Of a stretch of DNA of 64,000 nucleotides, positions 25,513 through 34,318 are shown in pieces (the stretch's first letter is position 1; each line of letters begins with the position of its first letter). The position numbers were made by a program, and so were the translations under genes. The notes under the pieces were generated by a model, which saw only the letters and a program-made list of their open reading frames with translations, did no database searches and was not told the DNA's origin. This DNA comes from JANQPX01 sp965222015 (lineage in GTDB: Bacteria > Pseudomonadota > Alphaproteobacteria > Geminicoccales > Geminicoccaceae): positions 496,001 to 560,000 of the forward strand of contig CBDCTL010000022.1 in the NCBI GenBank assembly GCA_965222015.1. Reading direction: 5' to 3'.

Positions 25513-26514
25513 TCACGCCGTCTCCTCGGGAAAGGTCGGATAGAGATCGTGGACGCGGCCGAGCTGGCGAACCAGGCCGAGCACGACGTCGATGGTCGGC
25601 GTGGCGATGCCGGTGATGCGGCCGAGCTCCTGAACCGCGCTGACCAGCGCGTCGATCTCCATCGGCTTGCCGCTTTCCAGATCCTGCAGCATGGAGGTGC
25701 GGTGCGCGCCGACCTTGGCCGCACCGTCGATCCGCCGCTCGATATCGACACGGAAGTCGGCGCCGAGTGCGCGAGCGATCCGCTCCGCCTCTTCCATCAT
25801 CGCCTTGGCCGTCGCCCGTGTGTCGGGATGGGAGGCGACGATGTCGAGGGTCGCGCGGGTCAGCGCCGAGATCGGGTTGAAGCAGAGATTGCCCCAGAGC
25901 TTGAGCCAGATCTCGTTTCGAATGTCCTCCAGAACCGGCGCCTTCAGCCCGCCCTTTTCGAGTGCTGCCGACAGGGCCCGGCAACGTTCGGACGCGCTGC
26001 CATCCGGCTCGCCGAGCGCGAATTTGTCGCCATAGACATGCTTGATCACGCCCGGCTTAGCGATCTCGGTCGCGGGAAAGACGACGCAGCCGATCGCCCG
26101 CTCCGGGCCGATGGTCCGCCATTGCCTGGCGCCGGCATCGACGGATTCCAGGGTCTTGCCGTCATGCTCGCCGCCAAGCCCGTGAAAATACCACCAGGGC
26201 ACGCCGTTCTGGCAGGTGACCACGGCCGTCTCCGCGCCGAGAAGCGGGGCGAGCTGTTCGGCCGTTTCCCAGGCCTGATGGGCCTTGAGACCGATGATCA
26301 CGGCATCCTGCGGGCCGAGATCAGCGGGATCGTCGGAGGCCTCGAGGCGCACGTTTCTTTCGGCCTCCTTCGTGACGAGCGTGAGACCGCGTTCGCGGAT
26401 CGCCTGGAGGTGCGCGCCGCGGGCGATCGCCGAGACCTCGATGCCGTCTACATCGGCGAGGCTCGCCGCCAGATAACCGCCGATCGCGCCGGCGCCGAAG
26501 ATGCAGATTTTCAT
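25513..26514 (-). CDS. 2-dehydropantoate 2-reductase family protein
   Basis: A 333-residue ApbA/PanE family dehydrogenase. The Rossmann motif is FGAGAIGGYLAASLA (residues 5-19). A lysine in IGLKAHQ and the NEIWLKLWGNLCFNPISALTR helix region match the family. True PanE proteins reduce ketopantoate with NADPH; many catabolic paralogues act on other 2-keto acids. Its place behind a sugar operon and before another 2-hydroxyacid dehydrogenase suggests a catabolic substrate rather than pantothenate synthesis. It is separated from the ThuA gene by 157 bp. Confidence 0.8.
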   Translation of the reverse strand: MKICIFGAGAIGGYLAASLADVDGIEVSAIARGAHLQAIRERGLTLVTKEAERNVRLEASDDPADLGPQDAVIIGLKAHQAWETAEQLAPLLGAETAVVTCQNGVPWWYFHGLGGEHDGKTLESVDAGARQWRTIGPERAIGCVVFPATEIAKPGVIKHVYGDKFALGEPDGSASERCRALSAALEKGGLKAPVLEDIRNEIWLKLWGNLCFNPISALTRATLDIVASHPDTRATAKAMMEEAERIARALGADFRVDIERRIDGAAKVGAHRTSMLQDLESGKPMEIDALVSAVQELGRITGIATPTIDVVLGLVRQLGRVHDLYPTFPEETA

Positions 26515-26671
26515 GTCCTTTGCTCCCGGATCCGATCAGACAAGCGAAAGGTCATCTTCGATTTAATCGGCACGATTTCGCCGCGGCAACCACCGGCGGA
26601 CCGCGAAAGAAGGCGAGAAGCAGCGACATTTTGGCCGAAGGCCATGTCGATCGCAGCGGCGAAAGCGACGA

Positions 26672-27316
26672 TCAACGTGCCGCCCAGAGCATGCCGCGGC
26701 GCATGATCAAGGCCATTTCCGGAACGGCGAACTCGGCGGCGACATGGCCGAGGGAGGAATAGAAGACCCGGCCCCGGCCGTGGTGGCGCTTCCAGACCAC
26801 CGGCATCACCACGCCCTCGATCCAGGGCGCGTGGTCCCCGGAAAAGGTGGTGGTCGCGAGCACCTCGTTCGACGGGTCGACATGCAGGTAATATTGCTCG
26901 GATCGGTACGGAAAGCTCTCGATCCCGGTCACGATCGGATCGTCCGGTCGGATGATGTCGACCCGATAATCGATGATGTCGCCGGGATGGGCGACCCACT
27001 GACCGCCGCACATGAACTGATAGAGAGGCTCGTTTCTGAAGGCATCAGCCATGCCGCCGTGATGGCCGGCAAGACCGACCCCGCTGCGCACCGCGGTTTC
27101 GAGACTTGCCAGTTCCTCCTTCTCGATCGAGGACATGGTGTGGATCGGGACGATCAGCGACAGCTCGGACAGCGCCGGGTCGAGAAAGGCCGACGTCTCG
27201 GTCTCGGTCCTGACCTCGAAGCCCTCCTCCCGCAGCATGTCCGCGAGAATTCCGGCACAGGCTTCGGGCTCGTGCCCCTCCCAGCCGCCGAAGACGATCA
27301 GCGTGCGTTTGCTCAT
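26672..27316 (-). CDS. ThuA domain protein
   Basis: A 214-residue ThuA (trehalose utilisation) family protein with a class I glutamine amidotransferase-like fold. Visible features are the start TLIVFGGWEGHEP, GLAGHHGGMADAF in the middle, and VVWKRHHGRGRVFYSSLGHVA near the end. In Sinorhizobium ThuA acts with the oxidoreductase ThuB on trehalose and related disaccharides through 3-keto intermediates. Here the neighbouring upstream gene encodes a Gfo/Idh/MocA dehydrogenase, as in that operon, so a 3-keto-glycoside pathway is likely. Confidence 0.85.
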   Translation of the reverse strand: MSKRTLIVFGGWEGHEPEACAGILADMLREEGFEVRTETETSAFLDPALSELSLIVPIHTMSSIEKEELASLETAVRSGVGLAGHHGGMADAFRNEPLYQFMCGGQWVAHPGDIIDYRVDIIRPDDPIVTGIESFPYRSEQYYLHVDPSNEVLATTTFSGDHAPWIEGVVMPVVWKRHHGRGRVFYSSLGHVAAEFAVPEMALIMRRGMLWAAR

Positions 27317-27332
27317 GGCGGATTCCAGAAGC

Positions 27333-28469
27333 TCAGCAAAAGACCTGCTCGTCGGCGCCTTCGGGCACCGGCATCGGGCGTTCCGGCCGGCTTTCGATGG
27401 CGACGTGGCGACCTTCGTCCGACGACCGACCTAGCGCTTCCATGACCTCCAGCACGTGCAGGGCCATGATCCCGCTCGCTCGATGCGGGCGGCCGGCGCG
27501 GATGGCGGCGGCCATATCGAGAAGGCCGATGATCCTGTAATCGGCGACGGCAGCACCCTTGGCATTGTCACGGTTCGGCAGGCCGAAGGCGAAGCCGTCG
27601 ATTGCGACCTTTTCCCAGTCGCCGCGTTCGATCGCGACCAGGGGCTCGCCACCGAAGAAGTTGGGATCGGGTGCCAGCATCGAGCCCGCCCCGCCATAGA
27701 TCTCGATCGGTCTTCGATCGTGGGCCCAGACGTCCCAGGTGGTGGTGAGCGTGATCACCGCCCCGTTTGCGAAGGCCAGCACGCCGTGCACCGAGGTCGG
27801 CACCTCGACCTCGATCGCCTTGCCGGTCATCGGGCCTTCACTGCTGACGGTACGGCTCGGAAAGGCGGTGGCGCTCATCGCGGTGACCCGTTCGACCGGA
27901 CCGATCAGGTTGATCAGCGCGGTGAGATAATAGGGCGCCATGTCCAGCACCGGTCCGCCGCCCGGTCTGAAGAAAAAGGTCGGATCGGGATGCCAGTGCT
28001 CCATGCCGTGGGTCAGAAAGCTCGCCGCCCCGCCGATCACCCTGCCGATCCGGCCATCGTCGACCGCCCGCCTGCAGGCCTGGTGACCGGCGCCGAGAAA
28101 GGTGTCCGGCGCGCAGCCGATCCGGACGCCGGCGGCGTCGGCCCGCTCCATGACGGCGCGGCCGCTTTCGAGCGTCGCGGCCAGCGGCTTTTCCGAATAG
28201 ACGTGCTTGCCGGCGGCGATGATCGACGAACTGACCTCGGCATGGACGAGCGGCACGGTGAGATTGATGACGATCTCGACATCGTCGTCGGCCAGGAGCC
28301 GGTCGACAGGCATGGCCTGGACATCGAAGGCCGCGGCCCTCCTGGTCGCCGCGTCGGCGTTCAGATCCGCCACCCCCTTGATCTCGATCAGATCGGAACG
28401 GGCAGCACCCTTCAGATAAGCCTCGCTGATATTGCCGCAGCCGATGATGCCGACCCTGGTCTTGTCCAT
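27333..28469 (-). CDS. Gfo/Idh/MocA family dehydrogenase
   Basis: A 378-residue NAD(P)-dependent oxidoreductase. The nucleotide fold begins VGIIGCGNISEAYLKG (residues 6-21), and YSEKPLA carries the conserved EKP lysine. The family oxidises hydroxyl groups of sugars, inositols and glycosides. By position it is the ThuB counterpart in a thu-like operon: the epimerase-like gene lies 7 bp upstream and thuA-like 16 bp downstream. The exact sugar cannot be read from the sequence. Confidence 0.85.
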   Translation of the reverse strand: MDKTRVGIIGCGNISEAYLKGAARSDLIEIKGVADLNADAATRRAAAFDVQAMPVDRLLADDDVEIVINLTVPLVHAEVSSSIIAAGKHVYSEKPLAATLESGRAVMERADAAGVRIGCAPDTFLGAGHQACRRAVDDGRIGRVIGGAASFLTHGMEHWHPDPTFFFRPGGGPVLDMAPYYLTALINLIGPVERVTAMSATAFPSRTVSSEGPMTGKAIEVEVPTSVHGVLAFANGAVITLTTTWDVWAHDRRPIEIYGGAGSMLAPDPNFFGGEPLVAIERGDWEKVAIDGFAFGLPNRDNAKGAAVADYRIIGLLDMAAAIRAGRPHRASGIMALHVLEVMEALGRSSDEGRHVAIESRPERPMPVPEGADEQVFC

Positions 28470-28476
28470 GCAGCCC

Positions 28477-29244
28477 TCACACCGTCATGTTGGCGAGATA
28501 GTCGTAGCAGCGTCGGGCGCAGCCGGCCGGATCCGCAGGCTTGTCATGCTCGACCACCATCCAGCCGGCGCCGCGGGCGCGACACGCCTCCCAGAGCGAC
28601 GGCCAGTCCAGCCTGCCGGCGCCGACATCGGCCCAGCCGTCCTGATCGAGGTTCTCGCCGTCGGGCGCGATGTCCTTGACATGGGCGGATCGAAGCCGAT
28701 CGCGGTAGCGATCGAGCCACGCGACCGGATCGACGCCGCCGCGCACCAGCCAGGCGACGTCGGCCTGCCAGGCGAGCGGCGTCTCGCCCGCGGCTTCGAA
28801 CAAAAGCTCGAACGCGGTTTTCGCTCCATCCTTCGGCGTCAGTTCCCAGTGATGATTGTGATAGCCGAGATGGAGCCCTCGGGCCTGAAAATCCTCCGCG
28901 AGATCACCGAGCTCGACACCGAGCGCCAGCCAGCCGGCGGCGTCCATGTCTCGGTCTTCTGGCGGCACGGCGGGCATGTAGAGTTCGTCGAAGCCGAGAA
29001 TGTCGCAGGCTTCGGCGATCTCGTCCGGCTTGCCCCGAAGCTGGTCGAGGCCGACATGGCTGGAGGACGCCTGGAGCCCGTGGGTCTCCAGCTTCCGCTG
29101 TGTCCTCGTCGGATCGTCGAGATGGGTGCCGATCAGCTCGACATGGCGAAAGCCGGCATGGGCAGCCGCTTCCAGAATCCGATCGAGATCGCCAAGCTCC
29201 CGAAGAGAGTAGAGCTGAAGCGACAAGACATCCGCAGTTCGCAT
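28477..29244 (-). CDS. Sugar phosphate isomerase/epimerase-like TIM barrel protein
   Basis: A 255-residue xylose isomerase-like TIM barrel. It starts with LSLQLYSLRELGDLDRIL and carries the metal-ligand-like segments HVELIGTHLD, LHLGYHNHHWE and RSAHVKDIAPDG. The family includes inosose dehydratase-like and 3-keto-sugar-processing enzymes as well as epimerases. Its location between the transporter ATPase and the dehydrogenase indicates it works on the imported sugar or its keto derivative. Confidence 0.8.
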   Translation of the reverse strand: MRTADVLSLQLYSLRELGDLDRILEAAAHAGFRHVELIGTHLDDPTRTQRKLETHGLQASSSHVGLDQLRGKPDEIAEACDILGFDELYMPAVPPEDRDMDAAGWLALGVELGDLAEDFQARGLHLGYHNHHWELTPKDGAKTAFELLFEAAGETPLAWQADVAWLVRGGVDPVAWLDRYRDRLRSAHVKDIAPDGENLDQDGWADVGAGRLDWPSLWEACRARGAGWMVVEHDKPADPAGCARRCYDYLANMTV

Positions 29245-29262
29245 TGTATTTCCCTCTGTCTC

Positions 29263-30345
29263 CTAAAGTCTGAGGCCGTTCTCCATGGAGAAAAGCGAAA
29301 GCTGGTCGATCGGCAATGTCAGCGCCGCCGTCTCGCTTTCCTCGAGCAGGACATCACCCGAAAGCCGAACGCCAAGCGACAGGCCGTCATCCCGAAACCA
29401 GACCAGGCTGTCCGCCCCCATCGGCTCGACCATGTCGACCGCTAGTCCGTCGAGGCGGCAGCGGCCGCCATCGCCGACCTGCAGGTGCTCGGGCCGGATG
29501 CCGAGTGTCACCGGCCTGCCGTTTTCGGGCGGCCGCTCGAAGCCGTAGCCGTCGACCGCGAGGCGGCGTTCGCCGGTCACGAACAGCACCTTGCCGCCCG
29601 CCTTCTCCAGCCGCCCTTCCAGAAAATTCATGCGCGGCGAGCCGACGAAGCCGGCGACGAACAGATTGGCGGGGCGCCGGTAGATCTCGGACGGCGAGCC
29701 CAGCTGCTGGATTTTCTGATCCTGCATCACGGCGATCCGGTCGGCGAGGGTCAGCGCCTCGATCTGGTCGTGGGTGACGTAGATCATGGTGGCGTCGAGG
29801 CGCTGGTGGAGCCGCTTGATCTCGACACGAAGCTCGTTCCTGAGCTGGGCATCGAGATTGGAGAGCGGCTCGTCGAACAGGAAGACGCGCGCGTCCCGCA
29901 CCAGAGCGCGACCGATCGCGACCCGCTGGCGCTGGCCGCCGGAGAGCTGGTCGGGACGACGATCGAGCAGATGGTCGATCTGCAGGACACCGGCCGCGGC
30001 GGCGACCCGGCGCTCGATCTCGTCCTTGGCCGTCTTCGCCATCTCCAGGCCGAAGGAGAGGTTGCGGCGCACGGTCATGCGCGGATAAAGGGCGTAGGAC
30101 TGAAAGACCATGGCGATGCCACGATCCTTCGGCTCTTCCCAGGTGACGTTCTTTTCGCCGATCCAGATCTGCCCCTGCTCGACCTCGAGCAGCCCCGCGA
30201 TCGCGTTCAGGAGCGTGGACTTGCCGCAGCCGGAAGGCCCGAGCAGCACGATGAACTCGCCGCTCGACACCTCCAGGTCCAGCCCGTCGAACACCCGCAC
30301 CGCCCCAAACGCGACACGCACATCCCGAACCGAAACCTCAGCCAT
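29263..30345 (-). CDS. Sugar ABC transporter ATP-binding protein (CUT1 type)
   Basis: A 360-residue MalK/UgpC-type ATPase. Walker A is GPSGCGKST (about residue 37), the signature is LSGGQRQR and Walker B is VFLFDEPLSNLD, followed by a C-terminal regulatory TOBE-like domain (GIRPEHL). It powers the two permeases encoded upstream. The start ATG at 30345 is directly preceded by the perfect hairpin TGTGGTGCGACCACA (as read on the + strand) with no visible Shine-Dalgarno, which may limit translation relative to the permeases. Confidence 0.9.
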   Translation of the reverse strand: MAEVSVRDVRVAFGAVRVFDGLDLEVSSGEFIVLLGPSGCGKSTLLNAIAGLLEVEQGQIWIGEKNVTWEEPKDRGIAMVFQSYALYPRMTVRRNLSFGLEMAKTAKDEIERRVAAAAGVLQIDHLLDRRPDQLSGGQRQRVAIGRALVRDARVFLFDEPLSNLDAQLRNELRVEIKRLHQRLDATMIYVTHDQIEALTLADRIAVMQDQKIQQLGSPSEIYRRPANLFVAGFVGSPRMNFLEGRLEKAGGKVLFVTGERRLAVDGYGFERPPENGRPVTLGIRPEHLQVGDGGRCRLDGLAVDMVEPMGADSLVWFRDDGLSLGVRLSGDVLLEESETAALTLPIDQLSLFSMENGLRL

Positions 30346-30550
30346 TGTGGTGCGACCACATCGTTGACTTCACCCCGCTCGAGCCAGGCTCGACGGTATG
30401 CCGCCCGGTTTTCGAAGGCAGGAGGATGGCCGTTGTTTCAACGTGACGACAGCTCACTCTATCTCCCCTTCATCCATCGTTCTCAAACCGGGCCGCATAC
30501 CGTCTCCCCAGACTCCCCCGGTCCAAGTCCATGAGGTGGCCACGCCACTC
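30346..30550. repeat. Pair of inverted ~75-bp hairpin-headed repeats (copies B and C)
   Basis: Copy B (plus orientation) starts with the hairpin at 30346-30360 and has GTATGCCGCCCGG from 30396. Copy C is its inverted partner, with GTATGCGGCCCGG read on the minus strand from 30500 and the hairpin at 30533-30550. The arms 30392-30416 and 30480-30504 match at about 21 of 25 positions. The pair fills the entire gap between the second permease gene and the ATPase gene of the sugar transporter operon. Confidence 0.85.
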
Positions 30551-31451
30551 ATTTGACGGCGCCGGCGGCGATGCCGCGGACGAACCAGCGGCCGGAGACG
30601 AAATAGACCAGGAGCGGCACGAGGCCGGTGAGGATGGTGGCGGCCATGTCGACATTGTAGAGGCGTTCGCCCTGCTGGGAATTGACGATGTTGTTGAGCT
30701 GCACGGTCATCGGCAGGTTGTCGCGTCCGGCGAAGACGAGGCCGAGGATGAAGTCGTTCCAGATGCCGGTGACCTGCAGGATGACGGCGACGATGATCAT
30801 GGGCGTCGACATCGGCAGCAGGACGCGGGTGAAGATCGCCCAGAAGCCGCCGCCGTCGATGCGCGCCGCCTTGAACAGCTCTTCGGGGAGCGAGGCGTAG
30901 AAGTTGCGGAAGAGCAGCGTCATGATCGGCATGCCGAAGATTGTGTGGATCAGGATGATGCCGAAGAGGGAATTGTAGATGCCGAAGGTCGAGAACAGGC
31001 GCACCAAGGGGTACAAAAAAACCTGATAGGGGATGAAGGCGCCGATCAGGAGGATGGCGAACAGGAGATTGGCACCCTTCACCCGCCAGAAGGTGAGCGC
31101 ATAGCCGTTGATCGCGCCGATCAGTATCGAGAGGATCACGGAGGGGATCAGGATGCGGATCGAGTTCCAGAAGCCGACCCGGATGCCTTCGCACTCCAGA
31201 CCGGTGCAGGCTTCGGACCAGGCTTTGATCCAGGGCTGGACGGTCAGGAGCGACGGCCAGGCGAGGATGTTGCCGAGGCGGATCTCGTCCATGGTCTTCA
31301 AGGAGGTGACGATCATGATCCAGAGCGGCAGGAGGAAGAACGCCGCCGCACCGATCATGAAGGCGTAGAGCCCGATCCGCCCCCAGGTCAGGCGTCGGGG
31401 CCGCCGGCCGCTCGGACTCAAAGTCGACGCCGTGCGCGCAGCACCACTCAT
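30549..31451 (-). CDS. Sugar ABC transporter permease (MalG type)
   Basis: A 300-residue inner-membrane permease with six predicted helices. The first helix is LYAFMIGAAAFFLLPLWIM, and the EAA-type loop that contacts the ATPase is in EELFKAARIDGGGFWAIF. It begins MSGAART at 31451 in a 4-bp ATGA overlap with the preceding permease. The loop between helices 1 and 2 contains two cysteines (EACTGLECEG). It forms the membrane channel with the MalF-type protein. Confidence 0.9.
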   Translation of the reverse strand: MSGAARTASTLSPSGRRPRRLTWGRIGLYAFMIGAAAFFLLPLWIMIVTSLKTMDEIRLGNILAWPSLLTVQPWIKAWSEACTGLECEGIRVGFWNSIRILIPSVILSILIGAINGYALTFWRVKGANLLFAILLIGAFIPYQVFLYPLVRLFSTFGIYNSLFGIILIHTIFGMPIMTLLFRNFYASLPEELFKAARIDGGGFWAIFTRVLLPMSTPMIIVAVILQVTGIWNDFILGLVFAGRDNLPMTVQLNNIVNSQQGERLYNVDMAATILTGLVPLLVYFVSGRWFVRGIAAGAVK

Positions 31452-32371
31452 CGTCGGGCTGCCCGACCGTTGGGGCCGTACTGGGTGTAGAGCCAGGGCG
31501 TGAGGACCACGATCACGGTGATCAGCATGAAGGTGGCGCAGGCCATGGCGAGGCCGACATTCTGGCGCTCGAACAGGTGGTCCATGACGAATTTGGCGGG
31601 CACTTCGGTGGCGATGCCCGGGCCGCCGCGTGTCATGGCGACCACGAGGTCGTAGACCTTCACGACGCTGATCGCGAGCAGCACGGTGGCGGTGATCACC
31701 ATCGGGCGAATGATCGGCAGCACGATCGAAAGATAGAAGCGCCAGGGCGGGATGCCGTCGACGCGCGCGGCCTTGTGGATCTGGTCGTCGACGCCGCGGA
31801 GCCCCGCCAGCAGGATCGCCATCACCAGTCCGGCAGACTGCCAGATGCCGGCGACCACCACGGTGTAGATCGCGGTCTCGCGGTCGACCAGCCAGTCGAA
31901 GGTGAAACTCTCGAAGCCAAGATCGCGGCCGAGCTTCTGCAGGCCGAAGGTCGGATTCAGGAACCACTGCCAGACCAGGCCTGTGACGATGAAGGAAAGC
32001 GCATAGGGATAAAGATAGATGGTGCGAAACACGCCCTCCGCCCGGACGCGCTGATCGATGAAGACGGCCAGCAGAAAGCCGAGCACCAGGCAGCCGATCA
32101 GAAAGAGCGTGCCGAAGATCAGCAGGTTCTCGATCGAGACCAGGAAACGGCTGTTGGAAAACAGGCGTGCATATTGGTCGAAGCCGACGAAATCGAGCTT
32201 CGGCAGCATGCGCGAGCTGGTGAAGGAAAGCCCGACCGTCCAGACCATACAGCCGAGATAGACGACGATTACGGTGAGAGCGGCGGGGACGAGGGCGACC
32301 GCCGCCGGAAGCTGGCGCCAGCTCCGGCGGTTTTTCTTCGTACTTTCGGCTTCGGGGATGGCAAGCGCCAT
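31448..32371 (-). CDS. Sugar ABC transporter permease (MalF/UgpA type)
   Basis: A 307-residue inner-membrane permease with about six helices. The cytoplasmic EAA loop lies in DDQIHKAARVDGIPPWRFY and is preceded by LAGLRGV. It follows the binding-protein gene by 31 bp and overlaps the second permease by 4 bp, as usual for CUT1 transporter operons. N-terminal residues (about 1-20) are basic and cytoplasmic. Confidence 0.9.
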   Translation of the reverse strand: MALAIPEAESTKKNRRSWRQLPAAVALVPAALTVIVVYLGCMVWTVGLSFTSSRMLPKLDFVGFDQYARLFSNSRFLVSIENLLIFGTLFLIGCLVLGFLLAVFIDQRVRAEGVFRTIYLYPYALSFIVTGLVWQWFLNPTFGLQKLGRDLGFESFTFDWLVDRETAIYTVVVAGIWQSAGLVMAILLAGLRGVDDQIHKAARVDGIPPWRFYLSIVLPIIRPMVITATVLLAISVVKVYDLVVAMTRGGPGIATEVPAKFVMDHLFERQNVGLAMACATFMLITVIVVLTPWLYTQYGPNGRAARR

Positions 32372-32402
32372 CGCGGAATTCCGATCGATCGTCAGAACAC
32401 GT

Positions 32403-33641
32403 TCACATCGCCGATTCGGTCGCCGAGAGATAGTTGTCGACGAAGGTCTCGACAGCCATCTCCGGGCTGTTCCAGAACTGGGTGATCGCGTCCCGGCGGG
32501 CCCCCACCATGTCCGGCGAGGAGATGTAATTGTCGGACGGGATCTGCTTCGCCTCGTCCTGCATCAGCGCCATGCCGTCCTGGGCGCATGCGTCCATGGC
32601 GGAGACGTCGACATTCAGGAGCACCGGCACCGAGCCCTTCTTTTCGTTGAAGGCGACCTGCACCTCCGGCGACATCATCAGGCCGGCGAGCGCTTCCTGG
32701 CCCGCCTGATGCACGGGATCCTCGACCAGCGGGAAGACGAAGACGTCGCCGCCGAGCACGTAGCCATTTTCCGCGTTCGGAACGACGCAGCCATATTCCT
32801 CGCCGGGCGTCAGGCCTGCCGCGATGAACTCGCCCTTGGCCCAGTCGCCCATGATCTGCATGGCGGCCTGGCCGGTGATCACCATGGAGGTGGCGTCGTT
32901 CCAGTTGCGCCCGGGACTGCCCTCGTCCACGAGATCGCGAAGCGCCGCGAAGGTCTCGGCGGCCGCCTTGAAGCCGTCCGACTGGATGGCGTCGAGATCG
33001 TTCTCGCCGATCGCGTTCACGTAGGTCTCCGGCCCGGCCTCGGCGAGGAGCACGGCGTTGAAGGTCAGCGCCTCCTGCCAGGACTGGCCGCCAAGCGCCA
33101 GCGGAATGACGCCCGCCCCCCTGAGCGCCGGCCCGGCGGCGATGATCTCCTCGTAGCTGGTCGGCGGCTCGATGCCGGCGTTCGCCAGGACCTCGGTGTT
33201 GTACCAGAGCCAGTTCTGGCCGTGGATGTTGACCGGCACGGCGAAGAACTTGCCGTCCCGAACGGTGGCGTCGACCACCACCGGCGGCAGGCTGTCCCGC
33301 CAGGAACCTTCGGTCGCGATGTCCTCGAGATCGCGCAGCAGCTCGTTGGCGACCAGTTCGTCGAACTGCTGGCCGGTGTTGAACTGCATCATGGTGGGCG
33401 GCTCGCCGCCGACGATGCGGTTGATGCCCGCCGCGCGCGCATTCTCGCCGCCGGCGATCGCCGTGTCGATCCACTCGCCGCCGGCTTCGGTGAAGGCATC
33501 CGCGAACACCTTGACCGCCGCACTCTCGCCGCCCGAGGTCCACCAGTGCAGCACCTCGGCCTTCATGTCCTGAGCATCGGCGATGTTGGAAAATCCGACG
33601 GCCAGCATCGTGGTGGCTATCAACGTCCTGAAAATACTCAT
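32403..33641 (-). CDS. Extracellular sugar-binding protein of ABC transporter
   Basis: A 412-residue periplasmic solute-binding protein of family 1. MSIFRTLIATTMLAVGFSNI begins a signal peptide cleaved near ADAQD. The mature part opens with VLHWWTSGGESAAVKVFADAF, a typical start for CUT1 sugar-binding proteins, and later has GQAAMQIMGDWAKGE. It is the first gene of the sugar operon. The likely ligand is a di- or oligosaccharide, given the thu-like downstream genes, but this is inference. Confidence 0.9.
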   Translation of the reverse strand: MSIFRTLIATTMLAVGFSNIADAQDMKAEVLHWWTSGGESAAVKVFADAFTEAGGEWIDTAIAGGENARAAGINRIVGGEPPTMMQFNTGQQFDELVANELLRDLEDIATEGSWRDSLPPVVVDATVRDGKFFAVPVNIHGQNWLWYNTEVLANAGIEPPTSYEEIIAAGPALRGAGVIPLALGGQSWQEALTFNAVLLAEAGPETYVNAIGENDLDAIQSDGFKAAAETFAALRDLVDEGSPGRNWNDATSMVITGQAAMQIMGDWAKGEFIAAGLTPGEEYGCVVPNAENGYVLGGDVFVFPLVEDPVHQAGQEALAGLMMSPEVQVAFNEKKGSVPVLLNVDVSAMDACAQDGMALMQDEAKQIPSDNYISSPDMVGARRDAITQFWNSPEMAVETFVDNYLSATESAM

Positions 33642-33674
33642 GATCGATCGGCCTCCCTGAGACTTGCCTGAAAG

Positions 33675-33688
33675 CGTAACCGGATGCG
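33675..33688. promoter_or_regulatory. Possible LacI-type half-conserved operator
   Basis: CGTAACCGGATGCG, 34 bp upstream of the binding-protein start, has a central CG and a CGTAACC half-site resembling LacI-family operators, but the other half is imperfect. GTAAC also recurs 13 bp further on. No LacI-type gene is in the window. Confidence 0.25.
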
Positions 33689-33883
33689 GTAACGGCTTGC
33701 AAGGGCGAGATCGCCTGCCGAGGCCGGCTGAACATGTTCCGACCGGATCGTCGGCGATGTCATCGGGACCAGCTCGTCGGGCCATCGGGCTCTTGGGGAA
33801 GACAAGACATCGACAGGAATCGTTCATGAATTGTTAGGGATTTTGCGATAGGTGTTAGGCGTTATTGTGTTAGGAGAAACGCC

Positions 33884-34318
33884 ATGAACACGGAATGCAG
33901 AAAAAAAGTGTTCGAAGAGATCAAGATTTCGATTCGATCCGGGGCATGCACTTGTCGGCATGATGGCGATCAAGCCGACAATGACGAAGAAACAAGGGGA
34001 GATGGGAAGCCGGACTCCGATCTATGGTCGGGTCTCAAAATCAACATCACCTACGATATCATGAAATATGCTGTTTTCTTTCTCGCTCCAGCCATCATAT
34101 CGGCGGCCTATCTCGTTTTCGCTGCGATACAGACCGATGGCAGGCCGATGCAGAAGCCCGCTCAAAGACCAGATATGCCGGCTATAGAAGGAGGTGGTGC
34201 CGAGCGTCCGATGCCGATCGCGTTCAACCCGCATCAGGCATCGGGGCTCGCTTCTGGAGCGCGGAGTGACATGCTGAAACGCCAGGTCCCGCCGCTGTCA
34301 CATCCGGCGTTCAGGTGA
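33884..34318 (+). CDS. Hypothetical small protein with one membrane segment
   Basis: A 144-residue frame after the ribosome-binding-like TTAGGAGAAACGCC. No domain recognised. One clear transmembrane segment lies at about residues 61-82 (YAVFFLAPAIISAAYLVFAA), followed by a Pro-rich tail. An internal ATG at 34061 would give an 85-residue protein that begins directly with this helix, like a signal anchor. The upstream part is richer in A and T than the neighbourhood. The end overlaps cobS by 8 bp on the other strand. Confidence 0.35.
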   Translation: MNTECRKKVFEEIKISIRSGACTCRHDGDQADNDEETRGDGKPDSDLWSGLKINITYDIMKYAVFFLAPAIISAAYLVFAAIQTDGRPMQKPAQRPDMPAIEGGGAERPMPIAFNPHQASGLASGARSDMLKRQVPPLSHPAFR

